A DNA stretch of 64,000 bases from Acidipropionibacterium timonense (GCF_900605005.1 NZ_LR027558.1:820124-884123), one strand, 5' to 3'; positions 43,701 to 53,415 are shown, counted from the stretch's first letter. Notes: generated by a model from the sequence alone, not told the origin. Program-made: numbers and translations.

Positions 43701-45125
43701 TCAGTCGTGCGGCGCGTCGCCGGGGTCCTCGGCCGCGAGCTCGGGGGTGTCGTCACGATGCCGGATGCGGTCGAGGGCTCCCCGGGCGTGTCCCGCGACG
43801 GCATGAGAGGTCCTGGCGCCGCGGTGCTGGACGGCTCCCAGGGCCGATGAGACGGTCCGGGCACCGCCTGAGGCGGTGGATGTCACGGTGTCGATGGCGC
43901 CGTTGGCCAGGTCTTTCATCGCACGCGCCCAGGTCTTGTCGTCCAGGGCGGCGACGTCGCCGAGATCGATGCCGGTGGACGTGGCGAACGCCGAGAACTC
44001 CGCGTGGACGGCCTTGACGGCTTCGATGATCGTGGCAGCGGATCGCGGGTGGGAGACACGGTCGATGTCCCTCATCGAGGAGAACCCGAGAAGGTCGCGT
44101 CTGGTCTGCGCAACGTGCGAGGTGATCTCCCTGAACTGCGTGCGCCGGTTCGCCATGAGACCTTGCTGGTGAGCGGTCAGCTCGGCCGGGGTCGAGTGCT
44201 CGAGGTGGGCGAGCTCGAGAATGCGCATCTGGTCCTGCGATCTCATGGAGTCCGCCAGGCTGCGTAGACATTCCGCGATGTTGTCTCGCTCAGCTTTGAC
44301 GGCCAGTGCTCGTCTCGCGAGGCTCTTGTGCGTCGTCGCCTCGATTCGGTGGGCCGCCGATTGCAAGGCGGCCAGCGCGTGGTGCTGCAGCGTCCGAAGC
44401 TCTCGTGAGTTGCCGGATACCTTCGACCACGTCGTGTCGTCGACCCGCCCCGTGGACCGCCAGAGTTCTGCCGCCTCGTCGATGGAGTCGCGGATGCCGC
44501 GGGCGCGCGCGACCTCCTCGTCCTTCCGGTCCTGGATGAGCCAATCGACCTTGGCGTCGATGTCCTGCAGATAGTCCTCCATGCGGTCGAAGGACTGCCT
44601 GATGGACATCTGCAGGGCGAGGTTCGACAGTTGTGCCAGGGCCATGGGGTTCGCCAGAGTCACGGATTCGAAGGTGAGGTGCTTGGCGATCTGCGTCCCC
44701 GACCCTGCCGCCAGGTCGCGGCCTCGCACGACCCCGGACGTCACCGAGGAGATGCCGTGGTGTCGGAGGAACTCCGACGATTCCTCGGTGAGCTTGAGCC
44801 AGCGAACGTCTCCGTAGGACTCGACGACGGCAGCGATGCCTGAGGTCGTGGACACCGCCGTGGCCACCTCGCCGAGGGCCCTCGGATGGACACCTGGCAG
44901 ATCGACCGGTGAGGTCTCCAGGCCGTCCACCTCGTCGAGCCGCGCGAGGTCGGGCGCGGACCCGACGACGAGGTACCCATTCTCGGTCTCGACGAACTGG
45001 AGCGGCGCCTGGTCTTCGTCCATGGCCACCATGATGCCGAAGGGCTGTGACAGAAACCGGCGAAGCCCGGATCCCACGCTGCCAGGATCGAGACGATGTC
45101 GCACAGGTGAGACGGTATGGCTCAT
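43701..45125 (-). CDS. Unknown 474-aa protein with a long helical middle
   Basis: No family recognised. Residues ~40–140 appear alpha/beta, with a repeated Val/Gly-rich texture (GYLVVGSAPDLARL; TSGIAAVVESYGDVRWLKL). Residues ~165–360 are strongly helical and charged (FDRMEDYLQDIDAKVDWLIQDRKDEEVARARGIRDSIDEA), suggesting coiled coil. The C-terminus has a small Ala/Gly-rich stretch (GARTVSSALGAVQHRG) and an acidic tail. No signal peptide. An ATG at 45023 is an alternative start. It lies between a truncated gene and a divergent GtrA-like gene in the accessory island. Confidence 0.6.
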   Translation of the reverse strand: MSHTVSPVRHRLDPGSVGSGLRRFLSQPFGIMVAMDEDQAPLQFVETENGYLVVGSAPDLARLDEVDGLETSPVDLPGVHPRALGEVATAVSTTSGIAAVVESYGDVRWLKLTEESSEFLRHHGISSVTSGVVRGRDLAAGSGTQIAKHLTFESVTLANPMALAQLSNLALQMSIRQSFDRMEDYLQDIDAKVDWLIQDRKDEEVARARGIRDSIDEAAELWRSTGRVDDTTWSKVSGNSRELRTLQHHALAALQSAAHRIEATTHKSLARRALAVKAERDNIAECLRSLADSMRSQDQMRILELAHLEHSTPAELTAHQQGLMANRRTQFREITSHVAQTRRDLLGFSSMRDIDRVSHPRSAATIIEAVKAVHAEFSAFATSTGIDLGDVAALDDKTWARAMKDLANGAIDTVTSTASGGARTVSSALGAVQHRGARTSHAVAGHARGALDRIRHRDDTPELAAEDPGDAPHD

Positions 45126-45255
45126 GAGCAGTCATGTGTGCGTTGTTGATGCGAGGGGCCGCAGGCATCACGCCCGCGCAGTGCGGCCTCACGGAGTTCG
45201 CGTTCGTCAGGCGAGGGTGACGGCGTCGTCCCGCCGCAGCCGTAGTATGTGCCGG

Positions 45256-45858
45256 GTGACCGCTGTACGCACCGCCCATGACCTACGCCGGAACCTGGGG
45301 GAGTTCATCAAGTTCGGCATCGTCGGGGGCTCCGGAGTCCTCGTCAACATGGCGGTCGACGTCATCATGAACAAGGCCCACGGTGGGACGAGGAACGCCC
45401 AGGACGTCCTGTTCAACCTCTTCGGCACACAGTGGAACTTCCGCTACACCTCCCTCACCTGGCTGGTGGCATTCGTCGTCGCGAACTTCACGAACTTCCA
45501 ACTCAACCGGTCCTGGACCTTCAAGCGGGAGCACCGCCGCTCCTGGTGGGCCGAGTTCTGGCCGTTCTTCCTCGTCGGTTCGGTCGCAGCCGTCGCCGGC
45601 ATGTTCATCAAGGTGGCGCTGACGAACCCCACGTCGCCGGTGTACCTGTCGTCCGGTTTCTTCCATGAGGCCGCTGGTCTGCACTCGCGGGAGTACTGGG
45701 CACAGATCATCACCATCGTCGTGACGATGCCCATCAACTACATCGTCAACAAGTTGTGGACCTTCCGTGCCGTCAAGCACTCCGAGGAGGTGCCCATGGT
45801 CGCCGCCGCCGTGGCGCCCGAACTCGTCGACGACGAGGGACACGTCATCGGTCGCTGA
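45256..45858 (+). CDS. GtrA-family membrane protein
   Basis: A 200-aa protein with four predicted helices: IKFGIVGGSGVLVNMAVDVI, YTSLTWLVAFVVANFTNF, FFLVGSVAAVAGMFIKVAL and YWAQIITIVVTMPINYIVNKLW. The motif FTNFQLNRSWTFKRE and the end YIVNKLWTFR are typical of GtrA, which flips or aids transfer of polyprenyl-linked sugars for wall decoration. GTG 45256 is 7 nt after TAGTAT; an ATG 9 nt earlier is also possible. No glycosyltransferase gene is adjacent. Confidence 0.85.
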   Translation: MTAVRTAHDLRRNLGEFIKFGIVGGSGVLVNMAVDVIMNKAHGGTRNAQDVLFNLFGTQWNFRYTSLTWLVAFVVANFTNFQLNRSWTFKREHRRSWWAEFWPFFLVGSVAAVAGMFIKVALTNPTSPVYLSSGFFHEAAGLHSREYWAQIITIVVTMPINYIVNKLWTFRAVKHSEEVPMVAAAVAPELVDDEGHVIGR

Positions 45859-45924
45859 CCTGGAACGGCCGTCATCGGCCCACAGGGACCGACGACGGCC
45901 GTTGCTCACCGGGTCGGTGTCTGG

Positions 45925-47250
45925 TCACTCACCGGTCTTCGGCAGGGCGACGGGGGCTGGACGACCGGTGTCCTGGCCCGGCTTGGCGGGCTTGTCCTTG
46001 CCGGGCTTGTCAGGACGTCCGGGCTTGTCCTTGCCGGGCTCGGCGACGTCCGGCTTGGCAGACAGGGCGAAGGGCTGGGTGAAGCTGATCCCGTTCGGCC
46101 CCTTGATCTGGGCGCGGACGTACGTGCCCAGGTCGGCGGAGTGCGCGTCGAGGGACAGCGTGTCGCCGGTGGCGATGACCTTGCCGTTGGAGATCCACTC
46201 GACGACGCTCGAGTGGTGTGAGGTGATGGTCATCGAGTCGCCCTCCTGGTCGATGGCGATGCGGTCGATGACCGGGCCGGGCTTCGATCGGTCTCCCTTG
46301 AAGTCCTTGCCGAGCTCGCGCTTGGCCACCAGCGCCGTCGTGTAGAAGGTGCCGGACTTCATGGCCTTGTACACCGAACCCTCGGAGAGGTCGGGCATGA
46401 GCATCTGGTTGTAGGCGTACCCCAGAGCGTCCGTGCTGTGGGCGTCGTCATTGGCGAAACCCCACACATTGCGCTCGGGGAGGGTCCGGGCCAGGACGTT
46501 GTCCCAGAGGATCCGATCGGAGTAGGAGTCGCCGTCCGAGACCTTGTTGACGATCTCCATGCCGACCAGGGAGTTCGGGTAGGTCTTGAAGAGCGACACG
46601 TACCGGCCGACGTTCTTCGGATCGTTGGCTGCCTGGGCGCCGAGGTCCTCACCGTTGGGGCCGAGCTTGGTGTTCGAGCCACCGTAGTAACGCCCGGGAT
46701 GGTTGATGTGCTGGATCGGATCCGGATTGCCGGTCATGGCGTCGACATGCGCGACCTTCGTCTCGAGGGTGTCGCCCGCGGCGTTGTTCCAGTTGGCCCA
46801 GAAGGTGTTGAGATGGTCGGACTGGGACTGTTCGTCGGAGTAGGGGATGCCGATCATGCCGGCTCCGCCCTTGCGACCCTGGCCGTCGGCCATGGCCTTG
46901 ACCTCATCCGAGGTGAGGTAATACTTCGGGTCGGCCTTGGCATGGTCCGTGTCGGTGCGGTCCCACCGGGTGTTGACGACATTGTGGTCGGTCATCGCAT
47001 AGACGTTGAACCCGAGCCCGTAGGCGGTGGTGAGCATCTCGCGGGCGGTGTTCGAACCGTCGGACTCGGTGGTGTGGTTGTGGAATCACGCCTTGTACTG
47101 CGTCCAGGACCAGTCCACGGCGGAGTACGGGCTGGTGATGGTGTAGTCGAGGGATGATGTGGAGGGCTCGGCGTGGGCGATGCCCGCCGTCGAGGCGGCG
47201 AGGCAGAGCGATGCCGCCGCCGCGAGGAGTCGTGTGCCGTGTCGCGTCAT
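45925..47250 (-). pseudogene. Secreted PHP-domain phosphoesterase, broken
   Basis: Reading from ATG 47250: a signal peptide (TRHGTRLLAAAASLCLAASTAGIAHA), then SPYSAVDWSWTQYKA and an in-frame TGA at 47086–47088, immediately followed by FHNHTTESDG, the first metal-binding motif of PHP phosphoesterases. The frame then stays open for ~385 residues (YAMTDHNVVNTRWD; HINHPGRYYGG; FANDDAHSTD) to TGA 45925. The C-terminus has GKDKPGRP-like repeats and LPKTGE, a sortase motif, with no membrane anchor after it. A restart at ATG 47037 would lack the HxH and the signal. Both ends therefore look damaged. Confidence 0.75.
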
Positions 47251-47272
47251 GATCGATGACCTTCCTCGGACC

Positions 47273-47300
47273 GGTTCGCGGACGGTGCTGTCCGCGAACC
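47273..47300. repeat. Perfect 11-bp inverted repeat
   Basis: GGTTCGCGGAC (47273–47283) and GTCCGCGAACC (47290–47300), 6 bp apart, 23 bp upstream of the PHP gene start on the minus strand. It could be an operator of that gene, or an RNA hairpin in its leader. Confidence 0.55.
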
Positions 47301-47491
47301 CATGGATGGACTGTGAGCCGGCTGATCGCCATTCAAGCCGACCGAGACTGCATCGGCGTGGCCTGCGGGTGTCGCTGTGGTGAATGGTTGGTCGTCATCG
47401 GTGAATGACCTGTGAGGTCGGCCACAGAAGCTGATTGCTGGTGTCCGAGCGAGACCCCTGGGGCGGCGGGGTCAGCCGATAGGATGCCCTC

Positions 47492-48703
47492 GTGAACGCA
47501 GACCTCGTCATCTGGATCATCCTCGGAGTCCTCATCGCCGCGGCGGTGGCCGCGACGGCCATCGCGCTCGTGCAGCGGCGTCGCGCGCTCACGAGCCGAC
47601 GGGCCGAGGAGATCGGGCCCAGCCCCGAGGTCGAGCCCGGGACCACGCCGAGTGCGGGGGCCGAGCCCACCACTGAGCCGACGCCCGGAGCAGAGCCGGC
47701 GGGGGAGCAGGCCCAGGCCCCGGTCGAGGAACCGACCGTCGCGCCCCCTGCCGAGGCAACGCCGACCCTCGAGACGCCGGAGGCGCCGGCCTCCCGACTG
47801 GCCCGGCTGCGCCGGCGTCTGGCCAACAGCAACAACGCCTTGGCCCGGGGTCTGGCCCAGCTCCTCAGTGCCGACCACATCGATGACGACACCTGGGACG
47901 ACTTCGAGACGACCCTCATCACCTCCGACCTGGGCGTCGGGCCCAGCACGGAGCTCGTCGAGAAGCTGCGGTCGGAACTGGCCATCGACGGCGTCGCGGA
48001 TCCGGCGAAGGCGCGTCAGGTGCTCCACCGTGAACTTGTCGGGCTCGTCAACCCCGACATGGACCGCTCCCTCCATCTCGCCCACGAGGAGGGCAAGCCG
48101 GCGGTGGTTCTCATGGTCGGCGTCAACGGCACCGGCAAGACGACGACCTGCGGCAAGCTGGCCAGGATGCTCGTCGCCGAGGACCACACCGTGCTGCTCG
48201 GCGCCGCCGACACCTTCCGCGCTGCCGCCGGGGAACAGCTCGAGACCTGGGGCGAGCGGGTGGGCGTGCGCACCATCCGCAAGGAGGCGGGCTCCGATCC
48301 TGCGTCGGTCGGCTATGAGGCCGTCCAGGCCGGGATCGACGAGGGGGTCGACGTCGTCATCGTCGACACCGCCGGACGCCTCCACAACAAGGCCGGACTC
48401 ATGGATGAACTCGGAAAGGTCAAGCGGGTCATCGAGAAGCTCGCCCCCGTCTCCGAGGTGCTCCTCGTCCTCGACGCCACCACGGGCCAGAACGGCCTCA
48501 CCCAGGCCAGGGTCTTCGGTGACGTCGTCGACGTCACCGGCATCGTGCTGTCGAAGCTCGACGGCTCGGCCAAGGGTGGCATCGTCGTCCAGGTGCAGAA
48601 GGAACTCGGCGTGCCGGTCAAGCTCATCGGTCTGGGGGAGGGGCCGGACGACCTGGCTCCCTTCGAGGCCGACGGGTTCGTGCGCGGACTCATGGGGGAG
48701 TGA
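47492..48703 (+). CDS. ftsY: Signal recognition particle receptor FtsY
   Basis: A 403-aa SRP-GTPase that docks ribosome–SRP complexes at the membrane. An N-terminal helix (LVIWIILGVLIAAAVAATAIAL) anchors it directly, followed by a Pro/Glu-rich acidic linker of ~80 residues and the NG domain: GVNGTGKTTTCGKLA, DTFRAAAGEQL, DTAGRLHNK, LSKLDGSAKGG. GTG 47492 lies 6 nt after TAGGAT (leaderless). It marks the return to core genes after the accessory region; ffh is one gene downstream. Confidence 0.96.
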   Translation: MNADLVIWIILGVLIAAAVAATAIALVQRRRALTSRRAEEIGPSPEVEPGTTPSAGAEPTTEPTPGAEPAGEQAQAPVEEPTVAPPAEATPTLETPEAPASRLARLRRRLANSNNALARGLAQLLSADHIDDDTWDDFETTLITSDLGVGPSTELVEKLRSELAIDGVADPAKARQVLHRELVGLVNPDMDRSLHLAHEEGKPAVVLMVGVNGTGKTTTCGKLARMLVAEDHTVLLGAADTFRAAAGEQLETWGERVGVRTIRKEAGSDPASVGYEAVQAGIDEGVDVVIVDTAGRLHNKAGLMDELGKVKRVIEKLAPVSEVLLVLDATTGQNGLTQARVFGDVVDVTGIVLSKLDGSAKGGIVVQVQKELGVPVKLIGLGEGPDDLAPFEADGFVRGLMGE

Positions 48704-48754
48704 GCCCGGCGATCCGGAAGTCAGGGTTCAGTGCCCGATATACGATCGGTCCTC

Positions 48755-49894
48755 GTGATCGACATCCTCAGCCCGGGCCTGGCGCTCGCCGTGGCGGTTC
48801 TCGCAGTCCTCGTGCCGGTGGGGGTCGGCGTCGTCGCGGCGATCCGAGGACGTGGCCTGTCGACGCCCCGGCGTATCGGACGAGGAATCGGCACCTTCCT
48901 CGTCGTCGTGCTCTGCCAGGCGCTCGGACTGGTCGCAGTGTTCCTCCACGTCAACAACACCTATGCCTTCTACACGAGCTGGGAGGAACTCCTCGGGGAA
49001 GCACCCGCCGCCCCGACCCACGACCTCGTCGCCATCGCGAGCCCGTCCATCAAGAAGGTGCCGATCACCACACGCAATCCGCACCCTGACGGCATGCTCG
49101 CCGGGATCGAGGTGCCCGGCACCGACCGTGCCTATTCCCACGTGCCGGTGTGGTTGCCCCCGCAGTACTTCGAGAAGTCCGAGGCGCGTACCCGCTTCCC
49201 GGTCCTCTACTGGATCGGTGGGGTCAACGACACCGGTGACCACGACCTCCAGTCCATCCCCCTCGTCGGACCGGCGTCGACCCTGGTCAAGTCGGCGAAG
49301 GTCAACCCCTTCGTCATCGTCTTTCTGCCGGGGAAGATCCGGGCCGGGCAGGACACCGAGTGCACCGACATCGGCGGCATCAATCACCAGTCCTGGATCA
49401 TGAGGACGGTCCGTGACCGGATCGAGAAGCACTATCGCGTCGGACGAACCCGTGACTCGAGGTTCGTGGCCGGCTGGAGCACAGGCGGATACTGCGCCGC
49501 GAATCTCACCTCGAAGTACCCCAACGATTTCAAGGCGGGATTCGGCCTGGCCCCCTACTACCACCCGACCTTCGAGGGGGCGACGCTGGCCAAGGTGACG
49601 CCGCGGATCGTCGCCGACAACTCACCGTTGGCCAGGGTCAAGGCCGGCAAGGTCGACTCCCGTGTGCGCTTCCTGTCGGTCATGTCGAAGCTTGACCGGT
49701 CCACCTGGGGGGACGCCTCCAACCCCGTCGTCGAGAACGGTCAGGTGTGGGCCGATGGCCAGGACTTCTGGAACCATGCCCACACCCTCAAGCAGTATGA
49801 GTTCATCCTCCTGCCCAGCGGCGGCCACGGCACCGCCACGTACATCCCCTACCTCAGCCAGTGCCTGCGCTGGCTCGGGCAGTACGGGCTGTGA
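48755..49894 (+). CDS. Membrane-anchored esterase (alpha/beta hydrolase, mycolyltransferase-like)
   Basis: A ~379-aa protein. Two N-terminal helices (SPGLALAVAVLAVLVPVGVGVVAA and FLVVVLCQALGLVAVFLHV) place the catalytic domain outside the membrane. The nucleophile elbow is AGWSTGGYCA, and the last His is in LPSGGHGTATYIPYL; the fold is that of the esterase D/antigen 85 family. Substrate unknown. The start was set at GTG 48755, after TACGAT; a GTG 24 nt earlier is also in frame. It lies between ftsY and ffh. Confidence 0.83.
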   Translation: MIDILSPGLALAVAVLAVLVPVGVGVVAAIRGRGLSTPRRIGRGIGTFLVVVLCQALGLVAVFLHVNNTYAFYTSWEELLGEAPAAPTHDLVAIASPSIKKVPITTRNPHPDGMLAGIEVPGTDRAYSHVPVWLPPQYFEKSEARTRFPVLYWIGGVNDTGDHDLQSIPLVGPASTLVKSAKVNPFVIVFLPGKIRAGQDTECTDIGGINHQSWIMRTVRDRIEKHYRVGRTRDSRFVAGWSTGGYCAANLTSKYPNDFKAGFGLAPYYHPTFEGATLAKVTPRIVADNSPLARVKAGKVDSRVRFLSVMSKLDRSTWGDASNPVVENGQVWADGQDFWNHAHTLKQYEFILLPSGGHGTATYIPYLSQCLRWLGQYGL

Positions 49895-50014
49895 CCGTGC
49901 GCCCCCTGGCCGGACGGAGCCGTGACCGGCGCCGGATCGGGTGCACCGGGCGGTAGCCTAGGAGGAGCGCTCCCGGCGCTGCCCGACCCGTGACCTCCAC
50001 CGAAGGACCCATCC

Positions 50015-51601
50015 GTGTTCGACACCCTGCAGGATCGCCTCGCAACCACCTTCAAGGGCCTGCGCGGCAAGGGCCGTCTCACCGACGCCGACATCGACGC
50101 GACGACGCGGCAGATCCGGATCGCCCTGCTCGAGGCCGACGTCAACCTCGGCGTCGTCAAGGAGTTCGTCGCCGCCGTCAAGGAACGGTGCCGGGGGGAG
50201 GAGCTGTCGAAGGCCCTCAACCCGACCCAGCAGATCGTCAAGATCGTCAACGAGGAGCTCATCGGGATCCTCGGTGGTGACACCCGCACGGTCCGGTTCG
50301 CCAAGGTGCCGCCGACCGTCATCATGCTCGCCGGCCTCCAGGGTGCCGGCAAGACGACCCTCGCCGGCAAGCTCGCACACTGGTTCAAGCAGGAGGGTCA
50401 CTCCCCGCTGCTCGTCGCCTGCGACCTGCAGCGGCCGAACGCCGTGACCCAGTTGCAGGTCGTGGGTGACCGCGCCGGGGTGTCGGTCTTCGCCCCCGAG
50501 CCGGGCAACGGCGTCGGCGACCCCATCCAGGTGGCTCGGGCGTCCATCGAGGAGGCACGGCGCAAGCTCTACGACGTCGTCATCATCGACACCGCAGGAC
50601 GCCTCGGTGTCGACGAGGAGCTCATGGCCCAGGCCGCGAACATCAAGACGGCGACGAACCCCGACGAGACCCTCTTCGTCGTCGACGCCATGATCGGCCA
50701 GGACGCGGTCAACACCGCCGTCGCCTTCCAGGAGGGAGTCGGCTTCGACGGCGTCGTCCTCACCAAGCTCGACGGAGACGCCCGCGGTGGTGCGGCCCTG
50801 TCCATCGCCCGGGTCGTCGGCAAGCCGATCATGTTCGCCTCCTCCGGTGAGGGGCTCAAGGACTTCGACGTCTTCCACCCCGACCGGATGGCCTCGCGCA
50901 TCCTCGACATGGGCGACATGCTCACCCTCATCGAGCAGGCCGAGAAGGCCTTCGACGCCGAGCAGTCCCAGGCTGCCGCCGCCAAGCTCATGGCCGGCAA
51001 GGGCGAGTTCGGGCTCGACGACTTCCTCGGTCTCATGCGTCAGATGCGCCGGATGGGGCCCATGTCGAAGATCATGGGCATGCTGCCGGGCGTCGGCCAG
51101 ATGAAGGACCAGATCGACAGCATCGACGAGAAGGAGATCGACCGCATCGAGGCGATCATCCTCGCCATGACGCCGGCCGAGCGGGCCGACGTCGGCATCC
51201 TCAACGGGTCGCGCCGCTCCCGCATCGCCAAGGGCTCGGGTGTCGAGGTGCGTGACGTCAACAACCTCGTCAACCGGTTCGTCGACGCCCGCAAGATGAT
51301 GTCGCAGATGGGGCAGATGATGGGACCGGGAGCCAACCGCATGGTCGGTTCGGTCGCCAAGCGCGGCAACAAGCAGGCGAGCAGGAAGAAGAACCGCAAG
51401 GGATCGGGAAACCCGGCGAAGCGGGCCGCCCAGGAGCGGGCCGAGCAGCAGGCGCAGGGTCCGGCGAATCCGGGCAGCGCCTTCGGGCTCGGCGCCCAGC
51501 AGCCCAGCGAGGCCGACCTGCAGAAGGCCATGGCCGACTTCCGGATGCCGCCGGCCATGGAGCAGATGTTCAAGCAGAACAACAAGGGGCCACGGCAGTG
51601 A
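50015..51601 (+). CDS. ffh: Signal recognition particle protein
   Basis: A 528-aa SRP GTPase that binds signal peptides and 4.5S RNA. The N domain (FDTLQDRLATTFKGLRGKGRLTDADIDA), G motif GLQGAGKTTLAGKLA, DLQRPNAVTQL, DTAGRLGVDEE, and LTKLDGDARGG are intact. The M domain is Met-rich (MRQMRRMGPMSKIMGMLPG) with the RNA-binding GSRRSRIAKGSG. An extra basic, then acidic/Gln-rich C-terminal tail follows. GTG 50015 has GAAGGA 7 nt upstream. It is coupled to the next gene by GTGA. Confidence 0.97.
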   Translation: MFDTLQDRLATTFKGLRGKGRLTDADIDATTRQIRIALLEADVNLGVVKEFVAAVKERCRGEELSKALNPTQQIVKIVNEELIGILGGDTRTVRFAKVPPTVIMLAGLQGAGKTTLAGKLAHWFKQEGHSPLLVACDLQRPNAVTQLQVVGDRAGVSVFAPEPGNGVGDPIQVARASIEEARRKLYDVVIIDTAGRLGVDEELMAQAANIKTATNPDETLFVVDAMIGQDAVNTAVAFQEGVGFDGVVLTKLDGDARGGAALSIARVVGKPIMFASSGEGLKDFDVFHPDRMASRILDMGDMLTLIEQAEKAFDAEQSQAAAAKLMAGKGEFGLDDFLGLMRQMRRMGPMSKIMGMLPGVGQMKDQIDSIDEKEIDRIEAIILAMTPAERADVGILNGSRRSRIAKGSGVEVRDVNNLVNRFVDARKMMSQMGQMMGPGANRMVGSVAKRGNKQASRKKNRKGSGNPAKRAAQERAEQQAQGPANPGSAFGLGAQQPSEADLQKAMADFRMPPAMEQMFKQNNKGPRQ

Positions 51602-52782
51602 ACGACGCGGCGCCGCTGTTCCACACCCACACCCACGACGGGCACACGCACACGCACCTCAACCCGGAGGCGGCGTCGCGCCTGGCTCCGGTCGAGGACC
51701 TGCACCTGCGGGCCGTCGTCCTGCCCTCCGGTGAGGAGCAGGACCTGTGGATCCACGACGGCGTCCTCGTCGAGGGACCCCTTCCCGCGGCGCGCACCCT
51801 GGCCACCGACTGCTGGGTCATGCCCGGTCTCGTCGACGCCCACAACCACATCGGCCTGGACTCCCACGGAGCCGTCGACGACGGGACGGCGCGGGAGCAG
51901 GCCGAGACCGAGTCGAGGGTCGGGGCGCTGCTCATCCGCGACGCCGGATCGCCCTCGGACACCCGGTGGATCGACGAGCGGGACGACCTGCCCCGGGTCA
52001 TCCGGGCCGGGCGCCACATCGCCCGGCCCAAGCGGTACCTGCGCAACTACGCCGCCGAGGTCGACCCCGAGGACCTCGTGGCCGAGGTGGACCGTCAGGC
52101 CCGCGCCGGGGACGGATGGGTCAAGCTCGTCGGCGACTGGATCGACCGGGACGAAGGAGACCTCGCCCCGCTGTGGCCGGCCGAGGTCGCCGAGGCCGCC
52201 ATCGACCGGGCCCACGAACTGGGGGCCAGGGTGACGGCGCACTGCTTCAGCGAGGAGGCCCCGGCCCAGCTCGTCGAGGCCGGGATCGACTGCATCGAGC
52301 ACGGCACCGGCCTCACCGACGAGACGATCTCGCAGATGGCGGTGCGCGGCGTCGCCCTCGTCCCCACCCTCATCAACATCCGCACCTTCCCCGACATCGC
52401 CGCCCAAGCCGACGGCAAGTTCCCGGTCTATGCCGCCCACATGCGACACCTCCACGAGCACCACCTCGAGACGGTCGCCAAGGCCATCGACGCGGGAGTA
52501 CCGGTGTACTCGGGCACCGACGCCGGCGGCACCATCGCCCACGGCCAGATCGCCACGGAGGTCGAACTCCTCGCCCAGGTCGGCGGGGCCGAGTTCGCCC
52601 TCGGGGCGGCCTCCTGGCTCGCTCGACGCTGGCTCACGGGTCAGGGGCCTCTCGACGGCACCCTGGAGCCGGGCGCCGCGGCGGACCTCCTCGTCCTCGA
52701 CGCCGACCCCCGGGTCGACGTGACGACCCTGGCCCATCCGCGGTACGTCGTCCTGCGCGGTCGCGTCGTCGTCGACCGTTGA
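51598..52782 (+). CDS. Metal-dependent amidohydrolase
   Basis: A 394-aa amidohydrolase of the imidazolonepropionase/prolidase-like group. The first metal motif is [15 protein letters not shown], then TAHCFSE and IEHGTG supply His residues, and [11 protein letters not shown] the catalytic Asp. The C-terminal block [18 protein letters not shown] is typical. The N-terminus is unusual: [15 protein letters not shown] is a tight His cluster of unknown use, perhaps metal binding. It is translationally coupled to ffh. The substrate is not known. Confidence 0.88.
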   Translation: MNDAAPLFHTHTHDGHTHTHLNPEAASRLAPVEDLHLRAVVLPSGEEQDLWIHDGVLVEGPLPAARTLATDCWVMPGLVDAHNHIGLDSHGAVDDGTAREQAETESRVGALLIRDAGSPSDTRWIDERDDLPRVIRAGRHIARPKRYLRNYAAEVDPEDLVAEVDRQARAGDGWVKLVGDWIDRDEGDLAPLWPAEVAEAAIDRAHELGARVTAHCFSEEAPAQLVEAGIDCIEHGTGLTDETISQMAVRGVALVPTLINIRTFPDIAAQADGKFPVYAAHMRHLHEHHLETVAKAIDAGVPVYSGTDAGGTIAHGQIATEVELLAQVGGAEFALGAASWLARRWLTGQGPLDGTLEPGAAADLLVLDADPRVDVTTLAHPRYVVLRGRVVVDR

Positions 52783-52840
52783 GGACCCCACCGCAGGCGG
52801 TGGCCGGGCATTTCCCGTCGTTTTCGTCCGGCGGCCACCT

Positions 52841-52851
52841 GTGGCAGAATG
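52841..52851 (+). promoter_or_regulatory. Putative rpsP promoter core
   Basis: GTGGCAGAATG with the -10-like CAGAAT at 52845–52850. The same 11-mer stands at 58808–58818 before rplS. It leaves a leader of about 135 nt before rpsP. Confidence 0.5.
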
Positions 52852-52993
52852 TCGAGAGCTTCTGCCCGGTCGGTGCCCTCTCAAGCCGTTCGGGTGGTCC
52901 ACCCGGAGTCGACCGGTGTCCCCGCACCGACCTCGACCCCACCCCGTTCGCCCCGGGTCCGCCCGGGTCCGTCCCACAGGAGATTCCACACAC

Positions 52994-53413
52994 GTGGCTA
53001 CCAAGATTCGTCTGAAGCGTCTCGGCAAGATCCGCACCCCGCACTATCGCGTCGTCGTCATGGACTCGCGCGCCAAGCGCGATGGCCGTGCCATCGAGGA
53101 GATCGGCCAGTATCACCCCAAGAACGATCCGTCCGAGATCGTCATCGACTCCGAGCGCGCCCAGTACTGGCTCGGTGTCGGCGCCCAGCCGACCGAGGCC
53201 GTCGTCGCCCTGCTCAAGCGCACCGGCGACTGGCAGAAGTTCACCGGCGACAAGACGCCCGCCGGCATCGACCCCCAGCCGGCCCGCGCCGACAAGGACG
53301 AGCTCTTCAACGCCGCCCTGGCCGAGGCCGACGACGCCCCGCGTGAGGCCATCACGAAGAAGGTCGTCGAGTCCGAGCCGGAGGCCTCCTCCGACGACTC
53401 CGCCGAGGCCTGA
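52994..53413 (+). CDS. rpsP: 30S ribosomal protein S16
   Basis: A 139-aa small-subunit protein. The conserved N-terminal [41 protein letters not shown] and the segment [15 protein letters not shown] are standard. The C-terminal ~55 residues are an acidic extension ([22 protein letters not shown]) seen in actinobacterial S16. GTG 52994 has AGGAG about 11 nt upstream. It starts the rpsP–KH–rimM–trmD group. Confidence 0.97.
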   Translation: MATKIRLKRLGKIRTPHYRVVVMDSRAKRDGRAIEEIGQYHPKNDPSEIVIDSERAQYWLGVGAQPTEAVVALLKRTGDWQKFTGDKTPAGIDPQPARADKDELFNAALAEADDAPREAITKKVVESEPEASSDDSAEA

Positions 53414-53415
53414 GC

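Noticed and set aside
47086-47088. Selenocysteine reading of the in-frame TGA in the PHP gene
   Set aside because: No selenocysteine machinery was seen and PHP proteins do not use Sec at this place; decay or sequence error is simpler.
51040-53037. 665-codon minus-strand frame opposite ffh and the amidohydrolase
   Set aside because: Antisense of two certain genes; no start signal or domain.
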